Assembly (NCBI GenBank): GCA_000149225.2
Contig: CM000694.1
Location: forward strand, 1,675,623-1,739,622
Direction of reading: 5' to 3'
Source of the DNA: Lachancea kluyveri NRRL Y-12651
Taxonomy: Eukaryota; Ascomycota; Saccharomycetes; Saccharomycetales; Saccharomycetaceae
Length of the DNA stretch: 64,000 nt
The translations under genes were made by a program, and so were the position numbers. This document shows, in pieces, positions 46,032 through 55,426 of this stretch. Each line of letters opens with the position of its first letter. The first letter of the stretch is position 1. The notes beneath the pieces are model-generated. The model made no database searches, was not told where the DNA came from, and saw only the letters and a program-made list of their open reading frames with translations.

Positions 46032-49000
46032 TTAGCTTCTTTCTTTAGACTCCTTGGCATCTATTCTCTCAAATTCCGATTTCCAGACAGAGTTTCCTTC
46101 TTCGGAGGTGATTTCAGAAAACAGTTTCTCATAGATATCATCGTACCAATCTGCTGCCAATGGATTTAGCCCTTCCTTGACATTTTCAGGTAGATCGGCC
46201 CAATCGGATAAGTTATCTTTTGGGAAAATGATAGTTTTTGCGCCAGATCTTTTGGCAGCAACGGCCTTTTCTCTCAAACCACCGATGCGCAACACCTTAC
46301 CAGTTAAAGTCAACTCACCTGTCATTGCGACGGCCGGGTTCAATGGTTTGTTTAATGCCAGAGACAATAGTGATGAAGCCATGGTAACACCGGCTGATGG
46401 GCCGTCCTTTGGAGTGGCTCCTTCAGGACAATGTAAATGAATGGACGCTTTTTCAAAGAACCTGTTGCTTGGGAATTTTTTCGATAGGTACATTTTCGAG
46501 AAAGAATATGCTAGGCGAGAAGATTCTTTCATAACATCACCCAATTGACCAGTGCGTTCAAATGTGGGTTGAGAAGCATGGCTTAGAGGTTGCTCCAATA
46601 CAGACTCCACATACATCGAACAACCGCCCATACTAGTCCACGCCAACCCCATAACAACACCTGGTGGTGTGGTCTCATAGAGCCTATCGGTGGTAAATAC
46701 TGGTGGACCAACGTAGTCCTTCAAATTCTCTGGTTTAACCGTGATGTGTACAGAAGCAGGGACGTTCAACGCCTCCTCGCTGTCGTTGGTCTTCTCCACC
46801 TCAATTTCCTTGTTTTTATTGATGGTACTCTCTGCGGTGTCAACATTCTCTTTGCTCTTGTCTTTTGTGACCTGGATTTCTGCCTTTCCTTCTTCCTCTT
46901 CAACCGGTTTATCATCAATACTCAACTGTTTGACGACATTCAAAGCAGCTTTACGATAAATCTTTTCAATGTGTTTTTTCAAGTTTCTAACACCACTTTC
47001 TCTACAATACTGTTTAATCAAAGTTGTGATAGCTTCTTCAGTCAAGTTGATGTTTGCGTTTTCCAAACCAGCAGTCTTTTTGGCGTTTGGCGCTAGATAG
47101 TTTTCAGCAATTTTAACTTTTTCTTCTGCAACGTAACCAGTTAGCTCGATAACTTCCATACGGTCCAATAGTGGTCTTGGGATAGTGTCCAAGGTATTTG
47201 CAGTACAAACAAATAAAACTTTTGACAAATCAATGGGAATATCTAGATAATTGTCCAAAAAGCTATTGTTTTGTTCGGGATCTAACAATTCTAACAATGC
47301 AGCAGCTGGATCACCGTGGATACCGCCATGACCAATTTTATCGATTTCATCGATCAAGATTAAAGGGTTTTGGGTCTGGCATTTTTTTAAGGCTTGTACA
47401 ACTCTACCAGGTAAAGCCCCAATGTAGGTTCTCCTATGACCCTTGATTTCGGCAACGTCAGTCATACCACCAACAGAAAACCTAAAAAATTGACGGCTTA
47501 AAGAGCGGGCAATAGATTTACCAATAGAAGTTTTACCAACACCAGGAGGGCCGACAAAACAGATGATCTTACCATCAACTTTACCCAATAATTTCCCTAC
47601 CGCAATAAATTCCAAAATACGGTCTTTGACGTCATTTAACCCGTAATGATCTTCATCCAAAATTTTCTTGGCCCTAGGAATGGAGTACTGTTCCTTGGAA
47701 GTAACGCCCCAAGGAAGAGAAGTGATCCAATCCAAATAGTTCCTAATGACACCAAATTCGGACATAGAAGTTTCCAAAGTTGCCAGTTTGTTAATCTCAT
47801 CATCAAAAACCTTTTGAACACTTTCAGGTAACTGAAGCTTTTCTACCCTTTTCTTGAAAGTTTCAATTAGTTTATCACGTCCATCATCGATACCTAGTTC
47901 CCGTTTGATGCCTTTTAGTTGTTCCATCAAATAGTACTCTCTTTGCCTTTTTTGAATCTTAGTTTCGACATCTTTAGAGATTTTGTTTTGCAACTCTGCA
48001 TTCATTAGTTCTTTCTTTAGTACAACCAAGGATTTTTCTAAACGTTGTTCGATATCGAGGGATCCCAAAATTTCTTGCAATTCTTCTTCTTCACCAGCAG
48101 ATACCGCTGCAGCAAAATCTGCCAGCCTAGCGGGTTCTTCAAAAATATTCGTAGTGGCAGATTGAATGGATGCGGAAAAAGTGGCAATCTGCTCTCTGAA
48201 CATTGTATTCAACTGGGAAATTTCTTTAAAAACCTTCAAAATCTCAGATGTTAACGCATTGATCACTGGGGATTTTCTATCAAACTCTTTATCTTCTAGA
48301 TTAGATACGTTTACCAAGGACACATCGTAATCCTTTAAAAATTCCGTAGGATTAGTTTCATCAAAGTCTTCTGACTCTTCTATCGATTCTTCAACAGGTT
48401 TTGATTCTGGAGTTTTGATGACTTCAGTATCTTTTGGAAGCTCTGCTTCAACGTTTTCCTTACTTTCTTTCTTTCCATTTGATGGTGGCAACAATTCATC
48501 AATTCTTATTCTTCTGTGTGGATATAGTAGAGCGGTCATGGTCTCAGCGCCGGTTTTCTCATCCTTGCTAGGAAAAGCACTTGTGATTTGAGCAAAAACA
48601 CCGACATCATACACCTCATCGGCAGAATGGATCACGTCAGTATCAATTTCAGAATCCTTTAGCAAGAAGGCACCGATGTACGGCTGTTGACGTTCCAACA
48701 TCTCCTTGATAGCCTTCATCACCCTTTCATCGGAAATGACTACAGCTTTGTAGAATCCCGGGAAGAGAGGACGACGAGAAATTGGTAGTGCTAACATTTG
48801 TGGGTAGACCTCAGGCAGTGGCTGCTTTTTAAGCTTAGACTTAGGATCTTCGCTACCACCATCGCCACTGTCGTTATTTGATGGTGGTGCACCATTGCCA
48901 GAGCTAGAAGAAGATGCCTTCCCATTAGATTCATTAGTAGCGTCAACATTTTTATTGGACTTTTCGACAGTATCATCTTGAGGAACTTCATTCTTCTCCT

Positions 49001-49298
49001 CTGGGGTTTTTTCGTCCTTCTTTTCCGTTTCCGGAAACTCCTCCTTAGGTTTATTCTGATCGTTCTTGAGTAGCATCCTGTTGAGCCATTGCGTTTCCAA
49101 CTTTTTCAAGTCCATGCTAACTACCGGGTCTGCTAACTGCTTGTGGTACATGTCCCAATGCATCCGAGCATTAGGGGAATTCGCCAATATATGAGTTTGT
49201 TCTTTATGCGCCACAGTGCTGGCAAATCTGAAGCTGCTAAACTTCAGACGGCGAGTAAGAGCCTTCCTTAAGGTCACAGAAGCTCTCCTACTAATCAT
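46032..49298 (-). CDS. PIM1: Mitochondrial Lon protease Pim1
   Basis: Pim1 is the ATP-dependent protease of the mitochondrial matrix that degrades misfolded and oxidised proteins and binds mtDNA. The 1088-residue product (S. cerevisiae 1133) has a basic presequence (MISRRASVTLRKALTRRLKF). An acidic/Ser-rich region precedes the Lon N-domain (YPQMLALPISRRPLFPGFYK, about 164-183). The AAA+ module has Walker A GPPGVGKTS and Walker B LILIDEIDKI. The catalytic dyad is S968 (GPSAGVTMA) and K1011 (LREKAVAAKRSG), 43 residues apart as in S. cerevisiae (S1015/K1058). Acidic insertions between AAA+ and protease domains are typical of yeast Pim1. Confidence 0.97.
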   Translation of the reverse strand: MISRRASVTLRKALTRRLKFSSFRFASTVAHKEQTHILANSPNARMHWDMYHKQLADPVVSMDLKKLETQWLNRMLLKNDQNKPKEEFPETEKKDEKTPEEKNEVPQDDTVEKSNKNVDATNESNGKASSSSSGNGAPPSNNDSGDGGSEDPKSKLKKQPLPEVYPQMLALPISRRPLFPGFYKAVVISDERVMKAIKEMLERQQPYIGAFLLKDSEIDTDVIHSADEVYDVGVFAQITSAFPSKDEKTGAETMTALLYPHRRIRIDELLPPSNGKKESKENVEAELPKDTEVIKTPESKPVEESIEESEDFDETNPTEFLKDYDVSLVNVSNLEDKEFDRKSPVINALTSEILKVFKEISQLNTMFREQIATFSASIQSATTNIFEEPARLADFAAAVSAGEEEELQEILGSLDIEQRLEKSLVVLKKELMNAELQNKISKDVETKIQKRQREYYLMEQLKGIKRELGIDDGRDKLIETFKKRVEKLQLPESVQKVFDDEINKLATLETSMSEFGVIRNYLDWITSLPWGVTSKEQYSIPRAKKILDEDHYGLNDVKDRILEFIAVGKLLGKVDGKIICFVGPPGVGKTSIGKSIARSLSRQFFRFSVGGMTDVAEIKGHRRTYIGALPGRVVQALKKCQTQNPLILIDEIDKIGHGGIHGDPAAALLELLDPEQNNSFLDNYLDIPIDLSKVLFVCTANTLDTIPRPLLDRMEVIELTGYVAEEKVKIAENYLAPNAKKTAGLENANINLTEEAITTLIKQYCRESGVRNLKKHIEKIYRKAALNVVKQLSIDDKPVEEEEGKAEIQVTKDKSKENVDTAESTINKNKEIEVEKTNDSEEALNVPASVHITVKPENLKDYVGPPVFTTDRLYETTPPGVVMGLAWTSMGGCSMYVESVLEQPLSHASQPTFERTGQLGDVMKESSRLAYSFSKMYLSKKFPSNRFFEKASIHLHCPEGATPKDGPSAGVTMASSLLSLALNKPLNPAVAMTGELTLTGKVLRIGGLREKAVAAKRSGAKTIIFPKDNLSDWADLPENVKEGLNPLAADWYDDIYEKLFSEITSEEGNSVWKSEFERIDAKESKERS

Positions 49299-49530
49299 GT
49301 TTTGGTCTTTGGTTTCAAGGTTTTGATTCGTGATCTTGAGTTAATTGAAACTATTCAGGGTGGCAAATTTTCTGGAAAGACTCGCCTTCCCACAGAATTG
49401 GCGAGTGGTCTTTGAAAAAACGCGTCCGGTCGGGTTCGAATAGCAGCTAAGTAATACAAAAAATATTGAACAATATAAATATAATTCTCCGTCAATTGGT
49501 CCTTGTGTTCATGTATATTACGTACTTTTT

Positions 49531-50211
49531 CTACATGTATAGGTTTCCATCCTCATTTATGTACTCTGCTGCAGAATTTTTGACGTTTTCATCGTCTAGC
49601 GCCAGTAGACCTGACGTTTCTTCGGCATTCTGTCCTTTGGCTTGCTTTTCTAGTAGCAGTTCCTCCTTTTGTGACTGCTTTTCCTGGTTTGAAAGATTAG
49701 GTTGCGGCCTCTGCTGTATTACGTTACCCCATTGGTCAGGACTTTGATCCTGTGGTGAACCTTGGTTGTGTAGTTCTTCTTGTATTTCTCGCTGCTCATT
49801 CTGCTCTTGCTGTACCACTTCTTCTTCCTCTTCCCCATCACCTTCCCTTTTAGAATACATCATTTGATTTTTTAGTGCCTGCTGCTGTCTGTATTTAGCC
49901 AAGTATATCTTCAATACCTCTGCATAGTTCTCAAACCCTAGAGCATGCATCGAGATCAGGATGTCCTCGCCGTTGATGGTCTTCCTTCTATCCGCAGCAC
50001 ATCTATCACTAGCTTCACTGGTAACGAATGAAATAAACTCAGATACGCACTCCTGCATGCATTCTTTGGCGTCTTTGGATACCTTGGCTGTCACCGGTAA
50101 TGTGTTCTTCATCAACCGGGCAACGTTATTTATTGGCAACCATCTATCTTGCTCCCTCAGCTCTGCAATGTATTGGTTATGCCTCTCTCTACGCTCTGCC
50201 TCTGAGTCCAT
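49531..50211 (-). CDS. HAP3: CCAAT-binding factor subunit Hap3
   Basis: Hap3 is the histone-fold (H2B-type) subunit of the Hap2/3/4/5 complex that activates respiratory genes. The conserved core is at about 18-110: [60 protein letters not shown] and [20 protein letters not shown]. The product is 226 residues, against 144 in S. cerevisiae. The extra length is a C-terminal Gln/Glu-rich tail (from about 120), including [12 protein letters not shown]-type runs. It is followed directly by RFT1 on the other strand, as in S. cerevisiae (YBL021C/YBL020W). Confidence 0.95.
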   Translation of the reverse strand: MDSEAERRERHNQYIAELREQDRWLPINNVARLMKNTLPVTAKVSKDAKECMQECVSEFISFVTSEASDRCAADRRKTINGEDILISMHALGFENYAEVLKIYLAKYRQQQALKNQMMYSKREGDGEEEEEVVQQEQNEQREIQEELHNQGSPQDQSPDQWGNVIQQRPQPNLSNQEKQSQKEELLLEKQAKGQNAEETSGLLALDDENVKNSAAEYINEDGNLYM

Positions 50212-50381
50212 TTTATCTTGCTAGGTTTTGTCTTTTGTACTGGTGTTGCGTACACTCTCCGTGTGGTCCTTGTTCTGATTGGTTGATTTTTTCTTCAACA
50301 TGTAGATCTCTTTACTTGTACACGAACAGGAATATATGTAGAATACAAGACAGTACGCCAGTGAAGCTAGTAACCTGAAGG

Positions 50382-52082
50382 ATGGAAAAGTCTCAACAAC
50401 CTAGCAATAGCCAAAAGATTCTTGAAAAGTCCACCAAGGGTGTGACTTTTCTAATGTTCAGCCAATTGTTCACCAAAATTATTTCTTTTGTATTGAACAA
50501 CCTTTTGATTCGCTACTTATCACCAAGGATCTTTGGGATAACCGCTTTTTTAGAGTTCCTACTTTCTACAGTATTGTTCTTTAGTAGAGAAGCTATCAGA
50601 TTGTCAACTTTGAGGATCAAGGCTCCGGCAGCAGAAGATTCAGGTAAACAACACGATGATGAGCTGGATGATTCCAACTCTTCCGTGTTGCAAAGCGTCG
50701 TTAACTTTGCGTATATCCCCCTTTGTATTGGATTTCCACTATCTCTGGTGTTAATTGCGTGGCAGTACTCCAATTTGAATGAATACTTTATTGCGCTGCC
50801 CTTTTTTAAGCAATCAATTGCTATGATTTGGCTGAGTATCATGATGGAACTTTTCAGTGAGCCGTTTTTTATCGTCAATCAGTTTATGCTAAACTATAAG
50901 GTCAGAAGTCAGATTGAAAGTATAGCAGTTACTATAGCGTGTGCTGTAAATTTTATTGTCGTTTACTTGTATGAAAATAAGATAAATGGCTCAGGTCCAG
51001 CCTTACATGACGATCTCAAACAAGAGGGTATCGCAATTTTGGCCTTCTCTATAGGTAAGTTGGCATACTCCAGCGCTTTGCTGCTCTGCTATTACTACGA
51101 TTATTTGAAGAACTTTGCACCTAAAAACCAGTTTTCTATTAAATTGTCCAAGATACATCTCTCTAAACGCACTCAACCGTATTATTTCCAAAACGATATC
51201 ATACAACACTTTAAGAAGGTATACTTCCAATTGTGTTTTAAGCACTTATTAACTGAAGGTGATAAACTTATTATAAACTCTCTTTGTACCGTGGAAGAGC
51301 AGGGCATCTATTCATTGCTATCCAATTATGGGTCTTTACTTACAAGACTACTGTTTGCTCCAATCGAGGAATCTTTGCGCTTGTTTTTGACCAGACTTTT
51401 GTCGGTAATGTCCAACAAAAACTTGAGGATGTCGATGGAGGTTTTGATTAATCTGACCAAATTTTATTTGTACTTGTCACTAGTGATTATTATTTTCGGC
51501 CCCATCAACTCTTCCTTTCTACTTCAATTCTTGATTGGTTCAAAATGGTCTAGCACGAGTGTGTTGGAGAGCATTCGTGTTTACTGTTTCTATTTACCCT
51601 TCCTATCAATGAACGGTATATTTGAAGCTTTTTTCCAAAGTGTCGCCACAGGTGATCAAATTCTGAAACACTCCTATCTAATGATGGTGTTCTCTGGTAT
51701 ATTTCTTGGAAACTGCTGGATATTAATCGACCATTTTCAATTGTCCTTAGATGGGCTAATAATAAGCAATATTATTAATATGGGACTACGTATCATTTAC
51801 TGTGTGTGGTTTATTAGTGGGTTTTACAAGGAGTTATTTGCAGAATCTTCGAAAAATACATCGTTCTTGTTCAACTTTAGGAACCTCAAAGCCGTATTTG
51901 TCGTATCCTGTATCATTGGTGGTTTGGACTGGTGGTTTATTGGCTACGTCAAGAACTTTAGAGACTTACTAATCAACATTTTCTTGGCATTAATGCTGTT
52001 ATCAATAATTATCTATAAAGAGAAAAAGCTGATCCTAGGATTTATTCGCAGAAGTGGTCCGGTTGTCGGCAAAGAGGTCTAA
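50382..52082 (+). CDS. RFT1: Rft1, dolichol-oligosaccharide translocation factor
   Basis: Rft1 is an ER membrane protein required for flipping Man5GlcNAc2-PP-dolichol or for its use in N-glycosylation; whether it is the flippase is debated. The 566-residue product (S. cerevisiae 574) has about a dozen hydrophobic segments of the MOP/MATE-like fold. Conserved stretches include STKGVTFLMFSQLFTKIISF (about 15-34), FGITAFLEFLLSTVLFFSRE (about 49-68), SIAMIWLSIMMELFSEPFFI and EEQGIYSLLSNYGSLLTRLL (about 305-324). The GVTFLMFSQL start and RLLFAPIEES are typical. The start is the first ATG. It is divergent from HAP3. Confidence 0.95.
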   Translation: MEKSQQPSNSQKILEKSTKGVTFLMFSQLFTKIISFVLNNLLIRYLSPRIFGITAFLEFLLSTVLFFSREAIRLSTLRIKAPAAEDSGKQHDDELDDSNSSVLQSVVNFAYIPLCIGFPLSLVLIAWQYSNLNEYFIALPFFKQSIAMIWLSIMMELFSEPFFIVNQFMLNYKVRSQIESIAVTIACAVNFIVVYLYENKINGSGPALHDDLKQEGIAILAFSIGKLAYSSALLLCYYYDYLKNFAPKNQFSIKLSKIHLSKRTQPYYFQNDIIQHFKKVYFQLCFKHLLTEGDKLIINSLCTVEEQGIYSLLSNYGSLLTRLLFAPIEESLRLFLTRLLSVMSNKNLRMSMEVLINLTKFYLYLSLVIIIFGPINSSFLLQFLIGSKWSSTSVLESIRVYCFYLPFLSMNGIFEAFFQSVATGDQILKHSYLMMVFSGIFLGNCWILIDHFQLSLDGLIISNIINMGLRIIYCVWFISGFYKELFAESSKNTSFLFNFRNLKAVFVVSCIIGGLDWWFIGYVKNFRDLLINIFLALMLLSIIIYKEKKLILGFIRRSGPVVGKEV

Positions 52083-52369
52083 GTAGAAGAAACAGAAGCA
52101 TTTTTGCGGAAAACACTCATATCGATAATCTGATAGAAAATAGAAAACAAAACAAAAAGAAATAAAACAAAAGAGATTCTGAGACCTAGAGATCTGAGTA
52201 CTTCTTGAATGTTAGGTATTTTACAATGTTCCCTGAGAATACGATAGATTCGTTACGTACTTATCCATACCTTCCTACGACGGTAATTGATTGTCGTTTT
52301 GACCTCAGCTTCCAGTAAACTTACATAGCTCGTGGCCGAGCTTCTTCTCTCCCAATCCTTAACTTAAAG

Positions 52370-53959
52370 ATGGATCCCACTGAAATCGATTCTAAAGGAG
52401 TGAATCAAGTACGGCTGGTAACCTTCAACGTCAATGGTCTTCGGACTCTTTTCCAGTATCATCCTTTTAGCAGGATGAATGGCTCTTTAGCTCAGGCGTT
52501 TAATTACTTCCAAGCTGATATTATTACGTTCCAAGAGCTAAAAACTGACAAGCTGGCAGTGACCAAATGGGGTAAAGTGGACGATTTTTATTCTTTCATA
52601 TCCATTCCTGTGAATAAGAAAGGCTACTCTGGTGTAGGATGCTGGATTCGGATCCCAAAAAACGATGATCCGTTATCGCAAAAGCTCTGCCTCCTCAAAG
52701 CAGAGGAAGGCATTACTGGAATATTATCAATTAAAAACGGAAAGGTCGAAACCAGTTATAGAGATGACCCAGAGCAGGGCATTGGTGGTTATAACTCTCT
52801 TGGTTTAGAAGACGACAAAGAAGCGTTGGAATTAGATTCTGAGGGAAGGTGTGTTATGGTTGAGCTATCTTCCAATCTCATTATAATAAGCGTATATTGC
52901 CCGGCAAACTCTTCTCAAACTGAAGAAGGTGAACGCTTCCGTTTGAAATTTTTGAATGTTTTATTCCGAAGAATACGTAACTTTCATAAAATGGGAAAAG
53001 AAGTTGTTCTTATGGGTGATATCAATGTTTCAAGAGATTTGATTGACCATGCCGAGAGTTTAGAACAACTAGGAATTAAAATTAAAGATTTAAATGGAGG
53101 TAAGGCCATAGAAAAAAACCACTTTGAATTGGCTGAAGAATTTATCTATAATTCGGGGAGAATAGCAAGGAGGATATTTAACCAGATGCTGGCTGATTCT
53201 ATCATACCCTCTCTTTCACAGCATGGGATATTGGTTGATACAACAAGATACATTCAGGGAAGAAACAGATTAAAAATGTACACTGTTTGGAATACTATGA
53301 AGAACTCAAGGCCTGCCAACTACGGTTCTAGGATTGACTTTATTTTGGTGTCGATAGGCTTGAAAGCTAGTATTACAAATGCAAATATCTGGACAAATGT
53401 CATGGGATCTGATCACTGCCCCGTATTCGCTGACATTACAATACCTTGCACTATACCTCAGGGAACCGTAAAAGCGCCAATTCCCAAGTTTGAAGCCAGG
53501 TATAGATACCAGTTAAACCAGGGCAGTATTTTGGATATGTTTTCAAAATCGGGTAACGGAGCAAGTATTGTGAGAAGCTCCATGACTAATGGGAAATCTC
53601 AGATGAAAGTTTTAAAAAAAACAACTAAACCCAAAAGTAAAATTGATAGCTTTTTCAAAGTTGTTGAAACCACTAAGAGGAAGAAAGCCAGCGAAATTAA
53701 AAAATCGTTACACGAGAAGGAACTAGACACTACGTTGAATATTCAGGCAAGTTCGAACAGTAGAACTGTGACCCTGAACACTCTAGACTCGTTGGCTGAA
53801 GTCTTTGGTAAGCCTCCACTGTGCAAGCATGGTGAGGAGGCAATATTGAAAACTTCCAAAACCTCGAGCAACCCTGGTAAAAAATTTTGGACTTGTAAAA
53901 GACCAAGAGGGGACTCTAACGATACGCATTCTTCATGTGGCTTTTTCAAATGGAATTAG
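52370..53959 (+). CDS. APN2: Class II AP endonuclease Apn2
   Basis: Apn2 is a nuclear AP endonuclease and 3'-phosphodiesterase of base-excision repair that interacts with PCNA. The 529-residue product (S. cerevisiae 520) is an ExoIII/EEP-family enzyme. It has RLVTFNVNGLRTLFQYHPFS at the start, IITFQELKTD (catalytic Glu) and VLMGDINVSRD (Asp/Asn), then YGSRIDFILVSIGL and GSDHCPVFADI near the end of the catalytic domain (about 345). A QGSILDMFSK segment resembles a PCNA-interacting motif (about 383). The C-terminus has a GRF zinc finger: CKHGEEAILKTSKTS, then KKFWTCKRPRGD and CGFFKWN. It complements MAG1 upstream in the pathway. Confidence 0.96.
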   Translation: MDPTEIDSKGVNQVRLVTFNVNGLRTLFQYHPFSRMNGSLAQAFNYFQADIITFQELKTDKLAVTKWGKVDDFYSFISIPVNKKGYSGVGCWIRIPKNDDPLSQKLCLLKAEEGITGILSIKNGKVETSYRDDPEQGIGGYNSLGLEDDKEALELDSEGRCVMVELSSNLIIISVYCPANSSQTEEGERFRLKFLNVLFRRIRNFHKMGKEVVLMGDINVSRDLIDHAESLEQLGIKIKDLNGGKAIEKNHFELAEEFIYNSGRIARRIFNQMLADSIIPSLSQHGILVDTTRYIQGRNRLKMYTVWNTMKNSRPANYGSRIDFILVSIGLKASITNANIWTNVMGSDHCPVFADITIPCTIPQGTVKAPIPKFEARYRYQLNQGSILDMFSKSGNGASIVRSSMTNGKSQMKVLKKTTKPKSKIDSFFKVVETTKRKKASEIKKSLHEKELDTTLNIQASSNSRTVTLNTLDSLAEVFGKPPLCKHGEEAILKTSKTSSNPGKKFWTCKRPRGDSNDTHSSCGFFKWN

Positions 53960-54009
53960 AAAGTTTGAAATTTTGGTTATTGTACATAGTTACTTATTCT
54001 TGGAGATTA

Positions 54010-54485
54010 TTAACATTGAGAATCTTCTATATCTTCATCAATCGATCTTCTCAACCACAAAGTATCGTCTTCATGTACGTCCAATTGTTCCAAGTTAGGA
54101 GTTTCCTGTAAAATGTTGACAACTAATGGAACGCCGACCAGTTCGTCGCTGGATATGTATGTAGATATTCCAGAGGAAAACATGTCTTTGTCAGTATATC
54201 GAATTCTTACGTATGCAACTTTGTCTTCCTGGTTAAGAATGTGGTAATCAGTAGCCTCCCCAAACAGACCATGAGAACGTCTCAAGGCATTGTTTATCAG
54301 TCGCCTCCAGGTCATATTATCTATTAACAATCCATCATCCTTTTCTTTTATTTGAGATGTTCTGTTGAAAATATTTGTTAGTGGGTTCCTCTAGCTTACA
54401 GTTTTGAGCACACCAGTACATACACGTGTAGCTTGAAATAGTACCATTCTTTGAATCTCTTCTTATTGGGCTTTAAATTGGACAT
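54010..54485 (-). CDS. POP8: RNase P/MRP subunit Pop8, one intron
   Basis: The gene is exon 1 54424-54485, intron 54362-54423 (62 bp), exon 2 54010-54361. Exon 1 starts at the ATG at 54485 and encodes MSNLKPNKKRFKEWYYFKLH. The spliced codon continues V-TSQIKEKDDGLLIDNMTW. The S. cerevisiae protein runs EWQYFKLSITSF..IDQMTW over the same span, and its POP8 gene has an intron at the same place. The donor is GTATGT, the branch point CACTAAC (54378-54384) and the acceptor CAACAG. The product is 137 residues (S. cerevisiae 133), an Alba-like subunit of nuclear RNase P and RNase MRP. The uninterrupted downstream frame alone would give only 102 residues from its first ATG and lack this N-terminus. 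Confidence 0.92.
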
Positions 54486-55426
54486 AGTTTTCTATGCTCA
54501 TTTGCCATTAATCCTCTATCTACATTTATAGCTCTTTTATTCAAATTGATTAAATATCCAGAGCCTAAAACTTGATGTCACATTTAACGTGATGGAGTCC
54601 GTCGGATAGGGAACGTCGATAAACTTGTGTCAGTTGTCCACTATTGTAAATGAAATTTGACGAGCTGGTAACTACTAGTTAGTACTTGTAAAAAAAAAGA
54701 ATAGTATGAAATTAGCTGGTTTCCCATATGTATAAATTTTGTGCACGATGCTACTACTCTTTTTCAGAACATGCACCTGGACATTCTTCAGGAAAGGCAA
54801 ATATTTAGGTTCAAGTAAGAATTCAGAGGGAAAGTGTGAGAGGGATGTGAAAGCTGCTGTAATGGAAGTCTTTCCGAACATATGTTGGCGATTTTATTTT
54901 TTTGTTATTTCCTAATTCGATGGTTGGACTATTTGTGTTTTACATATTCACTATAACGTGCCAGAATAAGGTAAGGGTGAAACATGGAAATTGGACAAAG
55001 CTTTTTTTTTTTCAATCCAGTGCATTCTCTTTAAATGACAAAGCCATAATATGGCCGTGTAGCCCTCTCCCAATACTGCCATATTAGAAGTACTTGAATC
55101 TAAGAAATGTACGTATTTTAGCGTCAGGTATGAGTCAATGAATCACGGTTGATGGTTTCAATTCTTCACTTTTTCTTTCATCGTGCACTTACTGTTTCTA
55201 CCTACAAAATATGGTTATGGAGAGTTTTCCAAATGATTAAAATTATGAGGGAACACTGCTTAATGGAATTGCAGTGCAAAGATGAAGAACAAATCTTGTA
55301 ATTATTTATGGTTGTAAGCTTTATTCGGTTGTTGTTGTTGTTGTTGTTGTAACACAGGTACGAAACTTGATTACACAATGAACGTACAAAAAGTGAGAAA
55401 AAATCAATTTAGCTGTATATGTAGGC
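54486..55426. other. POP8-PEP1 intergenic region
   Basis: About 940 bp with POP8 promoter and PEP1 3' flank. No gene is supported. A reverse-strand 68-residue frame (54675-54881) ends beside a TACTAAC (54678-54684) that has no partner donor I can accept. A GTT repeat lies at about 55327-55351. Confidence 0.4.

Noticed and set aside
46590-47096. 168-residue frame opposite PIM1
   Set aside because: Antisense shadow of the Lon AAA+ domain.
49400-49460. B-box-like GGGTTCGAAT upstream of PIM1
   Set aside because: No A box and no cloverleaf around it.
54675-54881. 68-residue reverse frame ending beside TACTAAC
   Set aside because: No acceptable donor is found upstream, the branch-point heptamer alone is weak evidence in 940 bp, and the product has no recognised homolog.
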